64,000 nucleotides of DNA. Source: Flavimobilis marinus (lineage in GTDB: Bacteria > Actinomycetota > Actinomycetes > Actinomycetales > Cellulomonadaceae). The stretch covers positions 620,001 to 684,000 of the forward strand of contig NZ_FONZ01000002.1 of assembly GCF_900113055.1 (NCBI RefSeq), given 5' to 3'. Below are positions 1 to 8,326 of the stretch, piece after piece (the first letter of the stretch is position 1; each line of letters opens with the position of its first letter). The notes under the pieces are model-generated. The model was not told the origin of the DNA. It saw nothing but the letters and a program-made list of their open reading frames with translations, and searched no databases. The translations under genes and the position numbers were made by a program.

Positions 1-155
1 TACTCGAGCGCTGCTTCCCCGCCGACGCTCCCCGCTGGCGCCACCACCTCGCGGCGATCGCGCCGTCCGTCGGCGCGGACTGGGACACCCCGGAGGAGCG
101 CGCCGCGCTCGACGCCGAGGTCGACGCGGACGCCGACGTCGAGGCCGGGCACTGA
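1..155 (+). CDS. C-terminal end of a protein resembling malate:quinone oxidoreductase (partial)
   Basis: Only the last 50 or so residues are present, because the gene enters from the left edge. The reading frame starts at base 3 and ends with TGA at 153-155. The visible tail has a CFP segment, a tryptophan about six residues later, and an 'APSVGADW' segment before a very acidic end. The order 'fP...W...l..iPS.G' recalls the C-terminus of membrane-associated malate:quinone oxidoreductase (Mqo), which oxidises malate to oxaloacetate and reduces quinone. That is a pattern match on a short tail, with no active-site residue in view. The acidic last 20 residues (alternating D/E and A/V) are an unstructured extension. 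It could equally be an unrelated enzyme. Confidence 0.4.
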   Translation, partial: LERCFPADAPRWRHHLAAIAPSVGADWDTPEERAALDAEVDADADVEAGH

Positions 156-214
156 GCCGAGGCCCCGGGCCTGACAGCGTCCGGGCCTGACCGCGTCGCT
201 GGACGCGACGCCGC

Positions 215-733
215 TCAGCGCGCGGCGCGCACCTGGTCCACGCCGCGGTTGGCGAGCTGGTCGGCGCGCTCGTTGCCCGGGTCGCCCGAGTGGCCCTTGA
301 CCCAGCGCCACTCGACGTCGTGCCGGGCGACCTCGGCCTCGAGCTCCTGCCACAGCTCCACGTTCTTGACCGGCTTCTTGTCGCCGGTGCGCCAGCCGTT
401 GCGCTTCCACCCGGCGAGCCAGGTGGTCATGCCCTTCATCACGTAGGACGAGTCGACGTGCAGGATCACGCGGCACGGCCGGTTGAGCGCGCGCAGCCCG
501 CGGATGACCGCGAGCAGCTCCATGCGGTTGTTCGTGGTGTGCGCCTCGCCGCCGAACAGCTCGCGCTCGTGCTCGCCGAACCGCATCCACGCGCCCCAGC
601 CGCCGACGCCGGGGTTGCCTTTGCACGCGCCGTCGGTCCACATCTCCACGACCTCGACCGGCGCAGCGGGGTCCGCGCTCTCAGGACCTGCCGGGAGATG
701 GGCGTCGGTGAGGGGGCTGTGGGGAGTCGTCAC
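215..733 (-). CDS. rnhA: Ribonuclease HI
   Basis: Cytoplasmic enzyme of 172 residues that cleaves the RNA strand of RNA-DNA hybrids, such as R-loops and Okazaki primers. All four catalytic carboxylates are visible in order: Asp in '[11 protein letters not shown]', Glu in 'NNRMEL', Asp in 'HVDSSYV' and Asp in '[10 protein letters not shown]'. The 'WVKGHSG' loop with the metal-site histidine is also present. The family is usually about 150 residues. The extra 25 residues are a proline/alanine-rich N-terminal tail, so the GTG at 733 is the outermost start and a start nearer the core is possible. The gene is divergent from the next gene, with about 130 bases between starts that hold an inverted repeat at 797-812. 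Confidence 0.93.
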   Translation of the reverse strand: MTTPHSPLTDAHLPAGPESADPAAPVEVVEMWTDGACKGNPGVGGWGAWMRFGEHERELFGGEAHTTNNRMELLAVIRGLRALNRPCRVILHVDSSYVMKGMTTWLAGWKRNGWRTGDKKPVKNVELWQELEAEVARHDVEWRWVKGHSGDPGNERADQLANRGVDQVRAAR

Positions 734-796
734 GGGACCCAGCCTACGACCAGCCCTCGCAAGAACTGGAAGAACGCGGACATAAGCGACGCCGCA

Positions 797-812
797 GGTC
801 ACGATTGTGACC
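797..812. promoter_or_regulatory. Inverted repeat, possible operator
   Basis: GGTCAC and GTGACC arms (6 bp, perfect) surround a GATT centre in the divergent gap between rnhA and the 866-1501 gene. The geometry fits a dimeric regulator. No regulator is encoded beside it, so its role is inferred from position only. Confidence 0.35.
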
Positions 813-865
813 GCGCTCCCACGGGACCCTTCCCGCAACGACCGCGGGCCGCTACGGTGTGCTCC

Positions 866-1501
866 ATGAGAGCCGACGATGTCTCTACCGTGAGCCCACC
901 GACCGCAGTCTCCGCGCCCTCCGCCGGACGCGTCGAGCCGTCCGTCCCCGCGCCGCACGCCCCGCCCGCGTGGGACCACGAGAGCGTGCTCGCCGAGACC
1001 GAGCTCGAGCTGCGCCGTGCCGCCAAGACGTTCTTGCGCCGCAAGGTGCCGACCGCGCCACTGCTGCGCAAGAAGCCTGCCACCGCCGGCCGGGTCGCCT
1101 TCGACTCCTTCGAGGCCACGGGCCTCGAGGGCTGGATGATCGGCTCGAACCTGTGCCTCCTGTCCGACGGCGGATGGGTCCCGTACGTCGCGGGGCGCAG
1201 CCAGAAGCTGGACCGCCCGCGCACCGGGATGTTCGCGGACGCCGGAACCAAGAAGGCCGCCGCCGAGTGGGACGCGCTCAAGGACGCCGGCGTGGCACCG
1301 GGTGCCCGCTACATCGCGATCGAACCGGAGCACGCGAACTACCTCGACGTGTGCCGGCACCCCCGTCGCGGCGAGTTGTTCAAGGTCCGCGAGATCGCTG
1401 GTCTGCCGCACCTCGTCTTCCCGTACGACCGGGGGCAGGGTTCCCACGAGGACGTCCTGCGCGACGACCTGCACCGTTGGACGGCCGACTACCTGGCCTG
1501 A
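866..1501 (+). CDS. Conserved hypothetical protein
   Basis: A protein of 211 residues that I do not recognise. The first 40 residues are Pro/Ala/Ser-rich and probably disordered. From about residue 50 a globular region begins with a basic helix ('[12 protein letters not shown]'). Further on are '[19 protein letters not shown]', a conserved-looking '[19 protein letters not shown]' and an acidic end. There is no signal peptide or membrane segment, so it is probably cytoplasmic. ATG at 866 is the first start after the divergent gap; a longer open frame upstream runs antisense through rnhA and is a shadow. The next gene is on the same strand 77 bases downstream. No function is proposed. Confidence 0.7.
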   Translation: MRADDVSTVSPPTAVSAPSAGRVEPSVPAPHAPPAWDHESVLAETELELRRAAKTFLRRKVPTAPLLRKKPATAGRVAFDSFEATGLEGWMIGSNLCLLSDGGWVPYVAGRSQKLDRPRTGMFADAGTKKAAAEWDALKDAGVAPGARYIAIEPEHANYLDVCRHPRRGELFKVREIAGLPHLVFPYDRGQGSHEDVLRDDLHRWTADYLA

Positions 1502-1578
1502 TCCCAGCCAGGGTGCAGGGCGCCAAGCACGTGCCTACGGTGGAGTGGTTCTGACCACGTCGAGACCGGAGGTATGCC

Positions 1579-1974
1579 ATGACCAGCTCGTCCATGATCG
1601 CCACCCACCCCGCCACCCCGGCGTGGGACCCCGGGCGCCTGAGCGCGGCCATCGACGCGCTGGGAGCGTGCGCCCAGGCGTGCACGACGTGCGCCGACGC
1701 GTGCCTGAGCGAGGACATGGTGGCGGACCTGCGCCGCTGCATCCGCACGGACCTCGACTGTGCCGACATCTGCGCGGCGACGGCGAGCGTGCTTAGCCGG
1801 GTCGGTGAGTCCGACCTCGCGACCGCGCAGGCGCTGCTCGAGGCCTGCATCACGGCGTGCGAGGCGTGCGGCGACGAGTGCGCGTCTCACGCCGAGATGC
1901 ACGAGCACTGCAAGGTCTGCGCCGAGGCGTGCCGCACGTGCGCCCAGGCCTGCCGGGAGCTGCTCGCCGCCTGA
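1579..1974 (+). CDS. Four-helix bundle copper-binding protein (DUF326/Csp-like)
   Basis: A small protein of 131 residues with 16 cysteines arranged as repeated CxxxC and CxxC steps: ACAQAC, TTCADAC, ITACEACGDEC, EHCKVCAEACRTCAQAC. This is the hallmark of Csp/DUF326 proteins, in which cysteines line the inside of a four-helix bundle and bind many Cu(I) ions. The family stores copper or protects against it. No Tat or Sec signal is seen in the first 30 residues, so this looks like the cytosolic (Csp3-like) form. A ribosome site (GGAGG) lies just before the ATG. The gene converges on the minus-strand catabolic operon, with only five bases between the two stops. Confidence 0.88.
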   Translation: MTSSSMIATHPATPAWDPGRLSAAIDALGACAQACTTCADACLSEDMVADLRRCIRTDLDCADICAATASVLSRVGESDLATAQALLEACITACEACGDECASHAEMHEHCKVCAEACRTCAQACRELLAA

Positions 1975-1979
1975 GGGCC

Positions 1980-2798
1980 TCAGCGCTCGAGCGCCAGCAC
2001 CGCGCGCGCGGCGGCCACCATCGCCACGTCGACGAACCCGCCGTCGGGTAGCACCGCCGTGCCTGCTCCCGCCGCGCGTGCTGACTCCACGGCGGCGACG
2101 ACGGCGCGCGCCCGGGCCAGCTCGGCGGCGGTCGGGGTGAACGCCTCGCGGATCGTGGTGAGTTGACGCGGGTGGATCGCCGCGCGTCCCCGGAACCCGA
2201 GGCTGCGTCCCCGCGCGCAGGACTCCGCCAGCCCGAGGGGGTCGTCGACGTGCGGATAGACCGACATGATCGGCGGCACCAAGCCGGCGGCCCGTGCCGC
2301 GACGACGATCCGGGAGCGGATCCAGACGAGCCCGTCGTCGTCGGCGCCGAGCTCCGAGCGGAGGTCGGCCTCCCCCAGCCCGAGGCTCGCCACCTGGGGG
2401 TGCGCCCGGGCGAGGTCGAACGCGCGCTCCACCCCGAGCGCCGACTCGACGAGGAGGTGCAGCGCGCGGCCGGGAACGGCCGCGGCGAGCTCGTGGACCG
2501 CGCTCGGGTCCTCCACCTTGGGCACGCGCACCCCGACCGCCGCCGGGAGCTCGCGGACCGCCGCCAGGTCGCTGGCCGCCCACGCGCTCGCGAGGTCGTT
2601 GATGCGCACCTGCGCCCGCCGCTCGACGCCCGCGAGCACGCTCACGAGCGCGGCGCGGGCCTCGTCCTTGCGCTCCGGCGCGACCGCGTCCTCGAGGTCG
2701 CACAGCACGACGTCGGCGTCGGACCCGAGGGCCTTGCGCACCCGGTCCGGGCGGTCCCCGGGGACGTAGAGGTAGGTCAGGGCGAGGCGGGCGGTCAT
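1980..2798 (-). CDS. CitE-like CoA-ester lyase (HpcH/HpaI aldolase family)
   Basis: A 272-residue TIM-barrel lyase and the last gene of the ten-gene operon. The N-terminal 'YVPGDRPDRVRKAL' and 'DLEDAVAPERKDEAR' motifs, the metal-ligand Glu in 'LLVESALGVERA', and 'GFRGRAAIHPRQL' are typical of the CitE/malyl-CoA lyase/CitE-like group. Those enzymes split 3-hydroxyacyl-CoA esters such as malyl-, citramalyl- or methylmalyl-CoA into a shorter acyl-CoA and a 2-oxoacid. It is a stand-alone protein: no citrate lyase alpha or gamma subunit is nearby. Its ATG overlaps the stop of the CoA-transferase gene (ATGA), so the two are probably translated together. This suggests the transferase makes the CoA ester that this enzyme cleaves. 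The substrate is unknown. Confidence 0.85.
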   Translation of the reverse strand: MTARLALTYLYVPGDRPDRVRKALGSDADVVLCDLEDAVAPERKDEARAALVSVLAGVERRAQVRINDLASAWAASDLAAVRELPAAVGVRVPKVEDPSAVHELAAAVPGRALHLLVESALGVERAFDLARAHPQVASLGLGEADLRSELGADDDGLVWIRSRIVVAARAAGLVPPIMSVYPHVDDPLGLAESCARGRSLGFRGRAAIHPRQLTTIREAFTPTAAELARARAVVAAVESARAAGAGTAVLPDGGFVDVAMVAAARAVLALER

Positions 2799-4003
2799 AT
2801 CGCTCCTTGCTCCCGCAGCACCGCGATCGCTGCGGCGTCGAAGCCCAGCTCCCCCAGCACGTCGTCGGTGTCGGCGCCGTGCGGGCGTCCCGTGTGCTGG
2901 ATGACGCCGTCGTGGCCGGACAGGCGGAACAGCGGCCCCTGCATCTGCACGGGGCCGAGCTCGGGGTCCTCGATCTCGTGGATCGTCCCGATCGCCTGGA
3001 ACTGCGGGTCGGCGACGATGTCGGCCGCCGTGTAGATCGGGGCGACGGCCGCCTGGGCGCGCTCGAACTCCGCGACGACCTCGTCGCGGTCGCGGGCCGC
3101 GATCCACGAGCCCACCGCGTCGTCGAGCACGTCGGCGTGCGCGGCGCGGCCCCGGCCGGAGGCGAACCACGGCTCGGCGATCAGGTCGGGGCGCCCGACC
3201 AGCACCATGACGCGCTCGGCGATCGACTGGGCCGACGTCGACACCGCGACCCAGCTCCCGTCGCGCGTCAGGTAGGTGTTGCGTGGGGCGTTGTTCGACG
3301 ACCGGTTGCCGGTGCGTTCCTGCACGGTGCGGGTCTGGTCCCATCGGGTGATCTGCGGGCCGAGCATCGCGAGGATCGGCTCGATGATCGCGACGTCGAT
3401 CTCCTCGCCGTGGCCGCGCTCGCGCCGGGCGTGCAGCGCGACCATCACGGCGTACGCGGTCGCCAGCGACGCGACGCCGTCGGCGAGCCCGAACGGCGGG
3501 AGCGTCGGCGGGCCGTCCGGCTCCCCGGTCATGGCGGCGAACCCGCTCATGGCCTCGGCGAGGGTGCCGAAGCCGGGGCGTGTTCGGTAGGGCCCGGACT
3601 GCCCGAAGCCGCTCACCCGGGCGAGCACCAGGCCGGGGTTCTCGGCCGACAGCACGTCGTAGCCGAGGTCCCACCGCTCAAGGGTCCCGGGGCGGAAGTT
3701 CTCGATCACGACGTCGGCCGTGGCCGCGAGCGCGAGGAAGGCGCGGCGCCCGCCGGGGCTGGAGAGGTTCATCGTGACCGTGCGCTTGTTGCGGCCGAGG
3801 GTCTTCCACCACAGGTTCACCCCGTCCTTGGCCGCCCCGTGCCCGCGGGAAGGGTCCGGACGGTCGGGGTGCTCGACCTTGACGACGTCGGCGCCCATGT
3901 CGCCCAGGTGCATGGCGGCCATCGGCCCGGCGAAGAGGGTCGAGACGTCGAGGACGCGCAGGCCGGAGAGCGCCCCGGTGCGCGGGTCGCGGGAGACGGT
4001 CAT
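2795..4003 (-). CDS. Class III CoA-transferase (CaiB/BaiF family)
   Basis: A 402-residue protein of the usual length for family III CoA-transferases, which move CoA from one acyl-CoA to another carboxylic acid through an aspartyl-CoA intermediate. Visible features are the N-terminal 'GLRVLDVSTLFAGPMAAMHLGDMGADVVKVE' block, 'RNKRTVTMNLSSPGG', the 'VVIENFRPGTLERWDLGYD' motif and 'SGFGQSGPYRTRPGFGTLAEAMSG'. The region 'PPFGLADGVAS' contains the aspartate expected to carry CoA. The gene overlaps its neighbours on both sides by four bases, tying it to the FGE-fusion gene upstream and the CitE-like lyase downstream. In context it should activate an organic acid released by the upstream glycosidases. 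That role is inference. Confidence 0.87.
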   Translation of the reverse strand: MTVSRDPRTGALSGLRVLDVSTLFAGPMAAMHLGDMGADVVKVEHPDRPDPSRGHGAAKDGVNLWWKTLGRNKRTVTMNLSSPGGRRAFLALAATADVVIENFRPGTLERWDLGYDVLSAENPGLVLARVSGFGQSGPYRTRPGFGTLAEAMSGFAAMTGEPDGPPTLPPFGLADGVASLATAYAVMVALHARRERGHGEEIDVAIIEPILAMLGPQITRWDQTRTVQERTGNRSSNNAPRNTYLTRDGSWVAVSTSAQSIAERVMVLVGRPDLIAEPWFASGRGRAAHADVLDDAVGSWIAARDRDEVVAEFERAQAAVAPIYTAADIVADPQFQAIGTIHEIEDPELGPVQMQGPLFRLSGHDGVIQHTGRPHGADTDDVLGELGFDAAAIAVLREQGAI

Positions 4004-5988
4004 GCGCCGGCCTCCGTCAGTGTCCAGCAGCAGCGGAAGCCGACGGCGGCGCTGCGCGCGGTGCCGAGCCCGGGGAGCAGGAGCTTGGCGGTGACGTCGG
4101 GTGGCTGGATGCCGTGGTCGAAGTACCAGTCCGACCCGGTCGCACCCCGGCGGGAGCCGCCCTTGAGCATGACGAAGCGGGTGCGGCCGTCGCTGTGCTC
4201 GCTCTCGGTCCAGCTCCATACCCCGTCGGTCTCGTAGCGGCGGGCCGCGGCGAGCTGCCACTCGTCCTCGGTGGGCAGCCGCCCGCCCGCCCAGGCGCAG
4301 TAGGCCCGCGCGTCGTCGAGGTCGACGTGCGTGACGGGCTCGTCCGCCGTGCCGGGAGCGGGCGCTCCGTCCTCCCAGTGCGCGACGTGGCGGTGCCCCA
4401 TGGCGGGCGTGTAGCCGGTCTCGGACAGGAAAACGGCGTACTCCGCGTTGGTGACGGCGCGGGCCGCGACGGCGACGGCGGCGTCGAGGCGGACGTGCCG
4501 CTCGAGGGTGCGGGCGTCGTGCAGGCGCGGGGGCAGCGGCTTCCACTCGTCGACGTACGGGGCGCCGTCGTACATGCCGGTCTCCCGGGCGCGGTAGCGG
4601 ACGGTGAGGACGTGCTCGCCGGCGGGGACGACGACGGCGTCCCGCGGCGCGCGCGGGACCGGCCCGACGCTCGGGGCCGGCACCCGCCGGGCCACGCGGT
4701 GAGCGAAGGAGGAGTCGGGGTCGTGCGCGAGGTCGCCTACGGCGTCGCGCACGTGCGCCACCCACGTCGGCACCGCCGCTCCGTCCGCGAGCCGCAGCAC
4801 CGCAGCCACGCCCCGGGCCGGCACGAGCACCTGCCGGGCGCCGGGCTCCTCGACCTCTGCGTCAGGGGCCAGCAGGTCGAGGCACCGACCCGCCAGGTCC
4901 AGCGTCAGGTCGCGCTCGCCGGGGTTCGCGATCGTCAGGAGCGTGACGCCGTCGGCGCTGAAGCTCGAGGCGACCGCGCCGCTCGTGGGCGCGACCGCGT
5001 CGTCGAGCGGGGTCCACTCCCCCGTGGTGAGCAGGCCGTGGGCGGCGCGCTGCACGGCGAGCATGCGCCGCAGGGTCGCGGCGTCCCGCTGGTTCCAGCC
5101 GACCCAGACGCCGAACACGACCTCCCACACCATCATCCCGGCGCCGTTGAGCCAGGCGGACAGCAGCTCGCCGCTGTGGTCGCGGTGCCAGCGGCGCACG
5201 TGGTGCTGCATGTGGCGGCGCTCGTACCAGTGCGCGCGCAGGACCCCGGGCACCTCGGAATCCGCGAACCACTGCGCCCACGAGGAGGCGTGGTCGGCGA
5301 TCCGCTCGGTCGCGAGCTTGGACTCGCCCTCGAGCACGATGCCGGGCCGGGCGCGCTCGAGCGTCTCGACGAGGTGGGGGTCGGCCTTGCGCAGCGTGTC
5401 GAGGAAGACCCCGTCGGCGTCGAGCTCGGTGATCACCGCGGCGAGCTCCGTGACGTCGTCGTCGCCCCGGCGCGTGCCGGTGTCCCACGGGTTGTAGTCC
5501 AGGAAGACGCGCAGACCGGCAGCGTGCAGCGCGTCGACCAGCGCACGCAGGCCCGGGACGTCGCGGTAGAAGTCCCACTGGTTGCGGTCGTCGATGCCGA
5601 TCACGGGATAGGCGTGCCAGAGCACGACGGCGTCGAGGCCGGCGAACCGCTGCTCGGCGTCGGCGAGGAAGCGCTCGGGGGTGAACCGCTGCTCGTCGAA
5701 CGAGTACAGCAGCTCGTCCCACAGCCACACCTGGGCCACCGTCCGGCAGCCTGCCGCCCAGGTGCGCTCGGGGGTGACGTAGAGGTCGTCGACGTAACCG
5801 AGCCGCTCACGCGCCTGCGTGCGCCACCGGGTCAGCTGCTCGCGCCACCGGGGCCACTGCGCGGGGTCGGGCGGGACGGCGAAGATCTTGGCGTCGTCGA
5901 GCACCGAGAGGTCGGCGCCGGCGTCGAGCGGGACGGTGGTCGGGAGGTCGATCTCCCGCGGCACCAGGGGGTCGAAGGCGTAGGTCAT
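4000..5988 (-). CDS. TIM-barrel glycosidase-like protein fused to an FGE/SUMF1-like domain
   Basis: A 662-residue two-part protein. Residues from about 60 to 340 resemble a glycoside-hydrolase TIM barrel: 'WLWDELLYSF', 'VVLWHAYPVIGIDDRNQWDFY', 'LRVFLDYNPWDTGTRR', 'DGVFLDTLRKADP' and 'IVLEGESKLA', with acidic residues at strand ends. A beta-sandwich-like stretch follows. The last 150 or so residues fit the formylglycine-generating-enzyme fold ('VTNAEYAVFLSETGY', 'DEPVTHVDLDDARAYCAWAGGRLPTEDEWQ', 'LKGGSRRG', 'GFRCC'). The paired catalytic cysteines of true FGE are not visible before the final 'GFRCC', so formylglycine synthesis is unlikely. A binding role or another chemistry is more plausible. 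There is no signal peptide. It overlaps its operon neighbours by four bases on each side. The barrel family assignment is uncertain. Confidence 0.7.
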   Translation of the reverse strand: MTYAFDPLVPREIDLPTTVPLDAGADLSVLDDAKIFAVPPDPAQWPRWREQLTRWRTQARERLGYVDDLYVTPERTWAAGCRTVAQVWLWDELLYSFDEQRFTPERFLADAEQRFAGLDAVVLWHAYPVIGIDDRNQWDFYRDVPGLRALVDALHAAGLRVFLDYNPWDTGTRRGDDDVTELAAVITELDADGVFLDTLRKADPHLVETLERARPGIVLEGESKLATERIADHASSWAQWFADSEVPGVLRAHWYERRHMQHHVRRWHRDHSGELLSAWLNGAGMMVWEVVFGVWVGWNQRDAATLRRMLAVQRAAHGLLTTGEWTPLDDAVAPTSGAVASSFSADGVTLLTIANPGERDLTLDLAGRCLDLLAPDAEVEEPGARQVLVPARGVAAVLRLADGAAVPTWVAHVRDAVGDLAHDPDSSFAHRVARRVPAPSVGPVPRAPRDAVVVPAGEHVLTVRYRARETGMYDGAPYVDEWKPLPPRLHDARTLERHVRLDAAVAVAARAVTNAEYAVFLSETGYTPAMGHRHVAHWEDGAPAPGTADEPVTHVDLDDARAYCAWAGGRLPTEDEWQLAAARRYETDGVWSWTESEHSDGRTRFVMLKGGSRRGATGSDWYFDHGIQPPDVTAKLLLPGLGTARSAAVGFRCCWTLTEAGA

Positions 5989-6974
5989 GGCACCGGCTCC
6001 GCGGGCCTCGGCGCGCTCGTCCAGAGCGCGGAGACCTCGTCGTGGGTGGGCACGGCGCTCTGGGCGCCAGGACGGGTGACGGCGAGGGCGCCGGCCGCGC
6101 TCGCACGGCCGGCGGCCGCCACGAGGTCGTCGCCGGTCGCGAGCGCGGCGGCGAGGACCCCGCAGAAGGTGTCCCCGGCGCCGGTCGTGTCGACGGGACG
6201 GACGGCGTGGGCGGGCACGAGCACCGGCTGCGCCCCGCGCGCGGCGACGATCGCGCCCTCGCCGCCCAGGGTGACGACGACGGCGGGCACGTGGGTGAGC
6301 AGCGCGGCCGCGAGCGCACCGGGGTCCTGGGCTCCCGCACCGTAGGTGCCGACCGTGCCACCGTCCGCGCCATCCACCAGGTCGCGCGCCTCGTGCTCGT
6401 TGACGACGAGGACGTCGACCTCCTCCAGCAGCCCAGGGACGAGGGTCGCCGACGGCGCGGCGTTCAGCACGAACCGGGCGCCGGGCCGCCGGGCCCGTGC
6501 GGCGGCGAGCACGACCTCCTGCGGCACCTCGAGCTGGGCGAGCAGCACGTGGCACGCGGCGATCCGCTCGGCGACCTCGCCGTCGACCCGGACCTCGCCG
6601 TTGGCTCCCGGCGCGACGACGATCGCGTTCTCGCCGTCGGGGCTCACCGAGATCATCGCGATGCCGGTGGGCACGTCGACCCGGCGTAGGAGGTCGGTCC
6701 GGACCCCGGCGTCGGCGAGGGACGAGGCGAGGAGCACAGCGCCGTCGTCGTCGCCAACCGACCCGACGAACGTGGTCGACGCACCGCCGGCCCGGGCGCT
6801 CGCGACCGCCTGGTTCGCGCCCTTGCCGCCCGCGTTGCGCGCGAGCAGGCCGCCGAGGATGGTCTCGCCTGCGCCGGCGTGCCGCGGCACGGGCACCACG
6901 AGGTCGAGGTTCGCGCTTCCGACGACGACGACGGCCGGCTCCGGCGGATCCCCGACGCTCAGCAGCCCGCTCAC
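5985..6974 (-). CDS. Ribokinase-like sugar kinase (PfkB family)
   Basis: A 329-residue cytoplasmic kinase. The N-terminal 'VVVVGSANLDLVVPVPRHAGAGETILGG' and 'NAGGKGANQAVASARAG' segments are the ribokinase substrate-binding region. The C-terminal 'PVDTTGAGDTFCGVLAAAL' carries the anion hole and catalytic Asp (GAGD). The length and motifs are closest to ribokinase, which makes ribose 5-phosphate, but other pentoses or nucleosides are possible. GTG at 6974 overlaps the stop of the upstream ADP-ribosylglycohydrolase gene, and the kinase stop overlaps the next ATG. Placed directly after two enzymes whose family cleaves ribosyl bonds, it probably phosphorylates the freed sugar. That link is inference from context. 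Confidence 0.86.
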   Translation of the reverse strand: MSGLLSVGDPPEPAVVVVGSANLDLVVPVPRHAGAGETILGGLLARNAGGKGANQAVASARAGGASTTFVGSVGDDDGAVLLASSLADAGVRTDLLRRVDVPTGIAMISVSPDGENAIVVAPGANGEVRVDGEVAERIAACHVLLAQLEVPQEVVLAAARARRPGARFVLNAAPSATLVPGLLEEVDVLVVNEHEARDLVDGADGGTVGTYGAGAQDPGALAAALLTHVPAVVVTLGGEGAIVAARGAQPVLVPAHAVRPVDTTGAGDTFCGVLAAALATGDDLVAAAGRASAAGALAVTRPGAQSAVPTHDEVSALWTSAPRPAEPVP

Positions 6975-8326
6975 GACGCGATCCGGCTCGCGAGGGCCAG
7001 CGTGCGCGCGGCGAGGTCGGACAGCCGGTGCTCGCTCGGTCCGGGCAGCGAGGTGGCGACAACCCCGCGCAGCGGCGCGCTCCAGCGGTCCTCGATCACC
7101 GCAGGTCCGCCGACGGCGCCCACGACTCCCCCGACGGTCGCGCCCGCGGAGTCGGTGTCCCAGCCGGCCATGACGGCCAGACCGATGCTCGCGGTCAGGT
7201 CGCCCCGGCCGCGCTCGAGGGCGCAGGCCACGACGGCGGCGTTGTTGAGCACGTGCACCCAGTGCAGGTGGCCGTAGGCCTCGTGCAGGAGGTCGAGGGC
7301 GGCGGCGTCGTCGGGCGCCTCGCGGCCCGCGCGCCGCCCGAGCGCGATTGCCTCGGCCAGGCGGGAGCCCGGGGGCACGACGGCGCTCGCGGCGTCGAGC
7401 GCCTCGGTCACGGATCCGGCCACCAGCGCCGCGGACCCGAGGGCAGCGGCCCACATCGCGCCGTACACGCCGTTGCGCGTGTGGCTCAGGCGCGCGTCCA
7501 CCCACGCCAGGCGCGCGGCGCCGCGCAGGTCGCCGGGGCGGGTCCAGCCGTACACGTCGGTGCGGATGAGCGCGCCGATCCACTCCCGGAACGGATTCTG
7601 GTGAATCGCGGTGCGCGGGGCGTCATGGCCGGCGAGGAGGTTGCGGTACGCCACGCGCTCCGCGGTGAAGACGCGGCCGGCGGGGAGGTTGTCGAGCCAG
7701 GCCTTCGCGACGTCGTCCGTCGTGAGTCCCTCGCCGTGCTGCTCGAGGAGGGTCAGGGCGAGCAGGGGGTAGTTGAGGTCGTCGTCCTCGGGCATCCCGT
7801 CGATGTTCTCGGCGAGCGAGGTGGGCGCGCTGCGCCGGTTCCACGGCCAGCGGGCTGCCACGTCGTCGGGCAGGCCGCGGGCGGTGAAGTAGCCGGTGAC
7901 CGGCCAGGTCCCGGTGGCCCGGGCGATCTCCTCGATGCCGGCACGCGGGATCTTCTCGACCGGCTTGCCGAGCAGGCAGCCGACCGCCCGGCCCGTCCAA
8001 GCAGCCTCGATCCGGGCCGCCAGGTCCTCGCCGGGGGCCGCGAGCGCGGGGGCGTCGGGGAGCAGGGCGAGGATCTCGTCCCAGCCGTCCGGCTCGTCCG
8101 GGTGGGGCGGGGCCTCGAGCGCGTCGAGCTCGTCCATCAGGGCGCGGGCGACCGCGCGGGTCGCGTCGTCGGCGGGCACGCCGCTCGCGCCGCTCACCGC
8201 CGGCTCCAGGGACCCGCCGGCCTCCTGCCACCGCCGCGCCTGGGCGCGCACGTCGGTGCCCTCGGCCGCGGCCTGGACGAGCTCGTGGGCGAGCAGGTCC
8301 TCGGGCTGCACCCAGGTGAGCCTCAT
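6971..8326 (-). CDS. ADP-ribosylglycohydrolase-family protein (long form)
   Basis: A 451-residue protein with an all-helical ADP-ribosylglycohydrolase core preceded by about 100 residues not found in short family members. Metal-binding motifs are visible: 'GMPEDDDLNYPLLAL' (in place of the usual TDDT) and 'AGWDTDSAGATVGGVVGAVGG' (DxDS), which together hold two Mg ions. 'GRAVGCLLGKPVEK' corresponds to the N-terminal G-A-x-G-D-A-x-G segment but lacks its Asp. Family members cleave N- or O-glycosidic ribosyl bonds in ADP-ribosylated proteins, O-acetyl-ADP-ribose or related compounds. The first-motif substitution and the sugar-transport context suggest a small-molecule substrate. It overlaps the second paralogue upstream by ATGA. 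Confidence 0.83.
   Translation of the reverse strand: MRLTWVQPEDLLAHELVQAAAEGTDVRAQARRWQEAGGSLEPAVSGASGVPADDATRAVARALMDELDALEAPPHPDEPDGWDEILALLPDAPALAAPGEDLAARIEAAWTGRAVGCLLGKPVEKIPRAGIEEIARATGTWPVTGYFTARGLPDDVAARWPWNRRSAPTSLAENIDGMPEDDDLNYPLLALTLLEQHGEGLTTDDVAKAWLDNLPAGRVFTAERVAYRNLLAGHDAPRTAIHQNPFREWIGALIRTDVYGWTRPGDLRGAARLAWVDARLSHTRNGVYGAMWAAALGSAALVAGSVTEALDAASAVVPPGSRLAEAIALGRRAGREAPDDAAALDLLHEAYGHLHWVHVLNNAAVVACALERGRGDLTASIGLAVMAGWDTDSAGATVGGVVGAVGGPAVIEDRWSAPLRGVVATSLPGPSEHRLSDLAARTLALASRIAS

Noticed and set aside
1489-2703. Large minus-strand open frame opposite the copper protein and lyase genes
   Set aside because: Extremely Arg/Gly/Ala-rich translation, overlapping better-supported genes; a high-GC shadow.
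4000-5988. Formylglycine-generating enzyme activity for the fusion protein
   Set aside because: The catalytic cysteine pair is not present and no sulfatase is encoded in the window.
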